Both the position numbers and the translations under genes were made by a program. A stretch of 64,000 bases of DNA, from NCBI GenBank assembly GCA_964035575.1, contig OZ037840.1:620001-684000 (forward strand). Reading direction: 5' to 3'. Below are positions 61,601 to 64,000 of this stretch, piece by piece. Each line of letters starts with the position of its first letter. Position 1 is the stretch's first letter. The DNA is from Rhynchopus sp. YZ270_cl-10 (taxonomy: Eukaryota > Euglenozoa > Diplonemea > Diplonemida > Diplonemidae). The notes beneath the pieces were generated by a model, which was not told where the DNA came from, searched no databases, and saw only the letters and a program-made list of their open reading frames with translations.

Positions 61601-62708
61601 GTACCAAGAGGAGATGAAGAACGAATATTACAACAAAGACACCGGGGCAACCACAGGCAGCGGTGTGCCCAGGTCAGGCGGCACACAGGCACGCACCAGA
61701 ACAGAAGGGTCTGCCTATCACGATGCAAACCCCACGCAAGGAGCCTACGAGCCTGCAGGTGCAGACGTCGGCACGACACTCCGCAATGGTGACGAATCAG
61801 GCCTGGTGCGTGAGGAGACGACAGCGTCAGGAAGAAAGCGCCTCAAAATCCAGCTCACTGCAGCAGAGAGAAAGGAGCTTGACAAATTGGAGGACGGATC
61901 GGACGACACAGATGAGATGGATGAGGTGTGTTTTCGTTCACCCCCCTTTTTATTTCCTATCATAGTCAGTGATTTTATCCACAGACACCACTGCATGACC
62001 CACCACACTATACCATACCAAAGGGCCATCTTCTGCGCAAGAATTACCCTCACTAGGCACCAAACCACACCACACCACACCAAGGTGGGCTATACTCCGT
62101 TCAGGCGTTACCCCACTCTAAATTCATTATCAAACACTACACCACACCTAAGGGCCATATTCTGCGCAAGAATTACCCTCACTAGGCAGCAACCATATCA
62201 AACACCACACCACTGTTTCGCTCTTGAAACTACTCGCATATGCTTTACAAACCACACCACACAGGAGGACGGTGACGACTCCGCAGACGCCGACTTCGAC
62301 TCCAACTCCAACGACATACCCGAAGACGATCTCAAGCCAAAGCGCAAGAAGGACAAAAAGGAGAAAAAGAAGAAGGACAAAAAAGGCAAGAAAGAGAAAA
62401 AGGAAAAGAAAGACAAAAAGCGCAAACGCGATGCGGCCGAGGATGAGTTCGACGCGATGGCTGCGGACATGATGGACATTGAGCTGCCAGGGGATGTAAT
62501 GGGTACTGAGGGGGCAACGACTCCGGCTGAGCAGGCAGCACCCTCAGGTGAGGCTGCCGCCAACGGTGAACCTGCGCCAAAGAAAAGGAAGAAGGTTGTG
62601 CAGGACGACGACGACGATGACGATGACGACGCAGCTGACCTCCTCGCACCCACAGCAACAACCAAACCCAAAGAAGCAATGGACGATGACGATGAGGATT
62701 TGCTGTAG
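58623..62708 (+). CDS. CTR9: CTR9 homologue, Paf1-complex TPR subunit (exons 58623-61925, 62265-62708)
   Basis: 1248 residues after removal of one intron, close to the about 1100-1200 of other CTR9 proteins. The N-terminus (METHIIEIADP, then VQLWLETALFF) and the run of tetratricopeptide repeats over about residues 40-850 match CTR9. Typical pieces are AYFQRGRVYHVKEEFKPAV, YSMAQCKIYLMQEQSRN, NLAAVYIQDDNVVKATENLR and NVYAVHNLACAMLSR. A charged helical region follows (REQASRQEEQDRRGRVQSQ), then a C-terminal tail of Lys-rich and Asp-rich runs (KRKKDKKEKKKKDKK, DDDDDDDD). CTR9 scaffolds the nuclear Paf1 complex, which travels with RNA polymerase II and promotes histone modification. The ATG at 58623 is the first in frame. 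The C-terminal half of the tail is encoded by the second exon. Confidence 0.92.
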   Translation: METHIIEIADPSNPQQKERHSLSLSTSSQEVVALLTRIAVDEVQLWLETALFFNRPAEGRTDAFEDILRAAVKHFGGRKLSVVGRNLAAELCSILAGHYLTRHTADITDLASLDHYKEVIAQGMRYDATHPLVGIVSSAYDLHSSKTMPHGAQTEKLLNDVAKKLSMMKEFAKTNTQRIQATSLLAICRYRLEDYVEAWKCFAEVIALTPTSTPSGIRLGLAYCNFKLGQEDIAIKSFRRVLDIDGQNIRANLGLAGILLGYQGDEAHEKHVEGTKLLFSIYNAYKENPVLLNMIASALFRVFYTTRSNSTAEHIIRVADEVVKSNKNKTDAQSKRLDAEAYFQRGRVYHVKEEFKPAVASFQMSVTNNSDHIPALYSMAQCKIYLMQEQSRNKDQHATYRDIEDVIHLLKRCHHLSPDNPDLLSIMAKLHTWKYIAIKDDKSREDSLEAALQLLHGITDVANPLDTEAWGLRGFLERVDTQASLVCYEKQVTVLNDAQKHVPSALLANLAAVYIQDDNVVKATENLRLATEAFNEEKAKGLCTTDHLEGVRKVLDFNAALLDEYKRELQTAADRHITIIKEWPGFLDSYLSLVDLYHEMGHAKKAAALAQLASEVMARQPLAKRCLPQLQLAALYFKMCYFKDSTATARKVAALFEEEHEREQADASSRDLLNLALLLQANGLYALSSAHATSKERRQEELRQAEEIYRKVFSSDVDNVYAVHNLACAMLSRSTRNKQHAKTLIERVREATVPSGKGLENVATFNLAQLSFYERLPAKSLPLYFSLQSACETDPKLEGFVPVRDIGSKVAHCYVFKKDYRSATREFAGTLENSPMSMTASCNLALSSMGAILQDYREGILSDDDALERAGGQLQGTQLTFARVRAELEAVLVHPSLSEKKKATFKAQMDQVDKYDAMCVKVAQLLQEERDTVRHESSVEVEITSAFKNSSSNYVTWREQASRQEEQDRRGRVQSQVDKMAAQEEKLRAINLQYQEEMKNEYYNKDTGATTGSGVPRSGGTQARTRTEGSAYHDANPTQGAYEPAGADVGTTLRNGDESGLVREETTASGRKRLKIQLTAAERKELDKLEDGSDDTDEMDEVCFRSPPFLFPIIVSDFIHRHHCMTHHTIPYQRAIFCARITLTRHQTTPHHTKVGYTPFRRYPTLNSLSNTTPHLRAIFCARITLTRQQPYQTPHHCFALETTRICFTNHTTQEDGDDSADADFDSNSNDIPEDDLKPKRKKDKKEKKKKDKKGKKEKKEKKDKKRKRDAAEDEFDAMAADMMDIELPGDVMGTEGATTPAEQAAPSGEAAANGEPAPKKRKKVVQDDDDDDDDDAADLLAPTATTKPKEAMDDDDEDLL
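62021..62060 (-). repeat. Hairpin repeat, family H3 (in CTR9 intron)
   Basis: GGGCCATCTTCTGCGCAAGA then ATTACCCTCACTAGG, inverted relative to the copy at 15419. Confidence 0.78.
62150..62190 (-). repeat. Hairpin repeat, family H3 (in CTR9 intron)
   Basis: GGGCCATATTCTGCGCAAGA then ATTACCCTCACTAGG, 129 bp after the previous copy and in the same orientation. Confidence 0.78.
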
Positions 62709-62777
62709 AATTTTGTATTTATTTTTTTGGGGGGGGAGGCAGGGGGAAAAAAAGGGTTTAACCCTTTAGCCCCCAGC

Positions 62778-62793
62778 TGGACATATATGTCCA
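62778..62793. repeat. 16-bp perfect palindrome after CTR9
   Basis: TGGACATATATGTCCA, about 70 nt after the CTR9 stop codon. It may sit in the 3' UTR; no function can be assigned. Confidence 0.8.
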
Positions 62794-62820
62794 AGCAAAT
62801 CCCGACGAGCAATGGGAAAA

Positions 62821-63985
62821 GTTCTACTCATTTTCGTAAAAACATTTTTTATATTTTGAAAGATTTTGCGCCGATCTTTCAAAAGAAGCAAGAATCAAAA
62901 AGTTTTGTGCATCGGGTATATCTTTGGATGCTGGGGAGAAGGCGGGACTGCCACGGAAAATCATGTTTTTTGACCAACACCCCCTGAAATATCCCTCCCA
63001 ATACCACTAGGCTATTACTGGGGTTCTACTCATTTTCAGAAAAACATTTTTTTATATTTTGAAAGATTTTTCACCGATCTTTCAAAATACGCCATCTAAG
63101 AACACTTTTATGCACCTGGGTTTTCCTTGGATACCGGGGAGAGTGAAAAAGTACGGAAGAAAAGTCACTTTTCAGAGCCTCCATGTGATCAAAAATTTTC
63201 CACTCGTTTTCGTGAAAACACTTTTTTTGTGTGGAAAGATTTCGTTCGCATCTTTCAAAATACGCAAAAATCGAAAACTTTTATGCATCTGTGATATCCT
63301 CGGATTTTGGTGAGATTTTACCACCAAAATCATGATTTTTAACGTTGCTAAGGTCGCAAGGCTAGTATGGTTGATAAGTAGGGTTCTCCTCATTTTCGTG
63401 AAAAGATTTTTACATTTTTGGAAAGATTTGATGTCAAATCTGTCAAAAGAAGCAAGAATCGAAAACTTTTGTGCATCTGAGTGCACTTTGGAAGTCCGTG
63501 AGAACCACCACCAAAATCACTGTTTTTTCTGCCTTATTCCCACCCAGAACACACTATAAGCCGGGTTTTCACTATTTTTTCGTATTTTAGAGTGATTTTT
63601 TTGTGAATTTTCGGCACACAGGGTCGTTCTGACCCGTTCTGGGGGTGTTTCGGACCTGTAGATGCCCAAAAACGTGAAAAAATCGCATTTTTACGTGTGT
63701 AATGGTGTTTCAGTGTAAATCGTTAGGGAAATCAATTTTTAGACATGCTGCTAACAGAGCTACACTCATCTAAGTTGGGTTCTACTTGGACTTTTTGCTC
63801 GATTTTTTTTTTCTTTGAAAAGATTTTGTGGCGAATCTTTCAAATAAAGCAGTTTTTGGGCGGCAATAATTTACTAGAGTTGTCTCGGCAGGTAGAGAGA
63901 GTAAAAAATCAAAAGGTCAATTTTATGCTTACCTCATTTTGGGAATAACATTTTTTTTCGAAAAAAAACTTAAAAAAATGGAATT
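62821..63985 (+). repeat. Degenerate tandem satellite, about 190-bp unit with hairpins
   Basis: GTTCTACTCATTTTCGTGAA-like starts occur near 62821, 63023, 63195, 63383 and 63779 (the last gap is about two units). Each unit has TTTGAAAGAT, a short loop, ATCTTTCAAA, then sequence like AATCGAAAACTTTTATGCATC. The units are well diverged, so the array is not young. It may continue past the right edge. No gene is seen after CTR9. Confidence 0.8.
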
Positions 63986-64000
63986 GAAAGCCGTGTTCAA

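Larger units (their letters stand above)
61926..62264 (+). other. CTR9 intron, 339 nt, stop-free and in frame
   Basis: GTGTGT at the 5' end and ACCACACCACACAG at the 3' end, phase 0, joining an acidic stretch (DDTDEMDE) to EDGDDSADAD. Its length is a multiple of three and it has no in-frame stop, so retention would add 113 residues of unrelated sequence. It carries two inverted H3 hairpin repeats and many CCACACC motifs. Confidence 0.85.

Noticed and set aside
62021-62190. Peptide-level similarity (IFCARITL) between CTR9 intron frames and the 15.4-kb minus frame
   Set aside because: It reflects the H3 nucleotide repeat; the copy at 3.2 kb and the palindromic centre show it is not a conserved protein.
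62821-63985. Tandem repeats as a CRISPR array
   Set aside because: Units are about 190 bp, diverged, with no short constant repeat and unique-spacer pattern, in eukaryotic DNA.

Overview
The window looks like nuclear DNA of a unicellular eukaryote (protist); I cannot place the lineage more closely. The signs are large single-exon genes beside genes with GT..AG introns, T- and A-rich spacers full of short hairpin repeats, and eukaryote-specific families: the Paf1-complex subunit CTR9, a TLDc protein, a membrane class III adenylyl cyclase, CAP/EGF surface proteins, and DUF4116, BspA-type LRR and WD40 proteins. Every gene I can support lies on the + strand. The only minus-strand coding trace I recognise is a retroelement fossil.

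Layout. 1-2.3 kb: a 2272-bp non-autonomous DNA transposon with perfect 153-bp terminal inverted repeats and a 9-bp target duplication. 2.3-5.5 kb: non-coding segmental duplicate A, with a nested 837-bp TIR element. 5.8-15.1 kb: four genes that each pair an N-terminal ubiquitin-like segment with a different repeat scaffold (DUF4116, LRR, WD40, WD40), with gene debris between them. 15.6-16.7 kb: retroelement fossil carrying an RNase H-like piece. 16.8-40.7 kb: three paralogous type I membrane proteins (signal peptide, CAP domain, 2+2, 6+6 or 8+10 paired EGF-like repeats plus a conserved C-terminal part, one membrane span, short tail), separated by segmental duplicate B (23.0-26.75 kb) and a short duplicate C (32.04-32.4 kb). 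40.7-45.2 kb: gene-free, with several families of hairpin repeats and a Tc1/mariner-like MITE. 45.2-62.7 kb: adenylyl cyclase, TLDc gene, an unidentified multi-exon gene, an ankyrin protein and CTR9. 62.8-64 kb: a hairpin-bearing satellite.

The first 40 kb is a young, actively duplicating region. Unrelated genes share the same upstream duplicate, the CAP/EGF genes differ in repeat number but are nearly identical at their 3' ends, and one copy has an exact 585-bp internal duplication. The last 20 kb looks like an ordinary housekeeping region. Eight of ten start codons follow a CAG splice-acceptor-like site by 14-28 nt, which suggests 5'-UTR introns or spliced-leader addition. Repeats and alignments were compared by eye only; no search or folding program was run.
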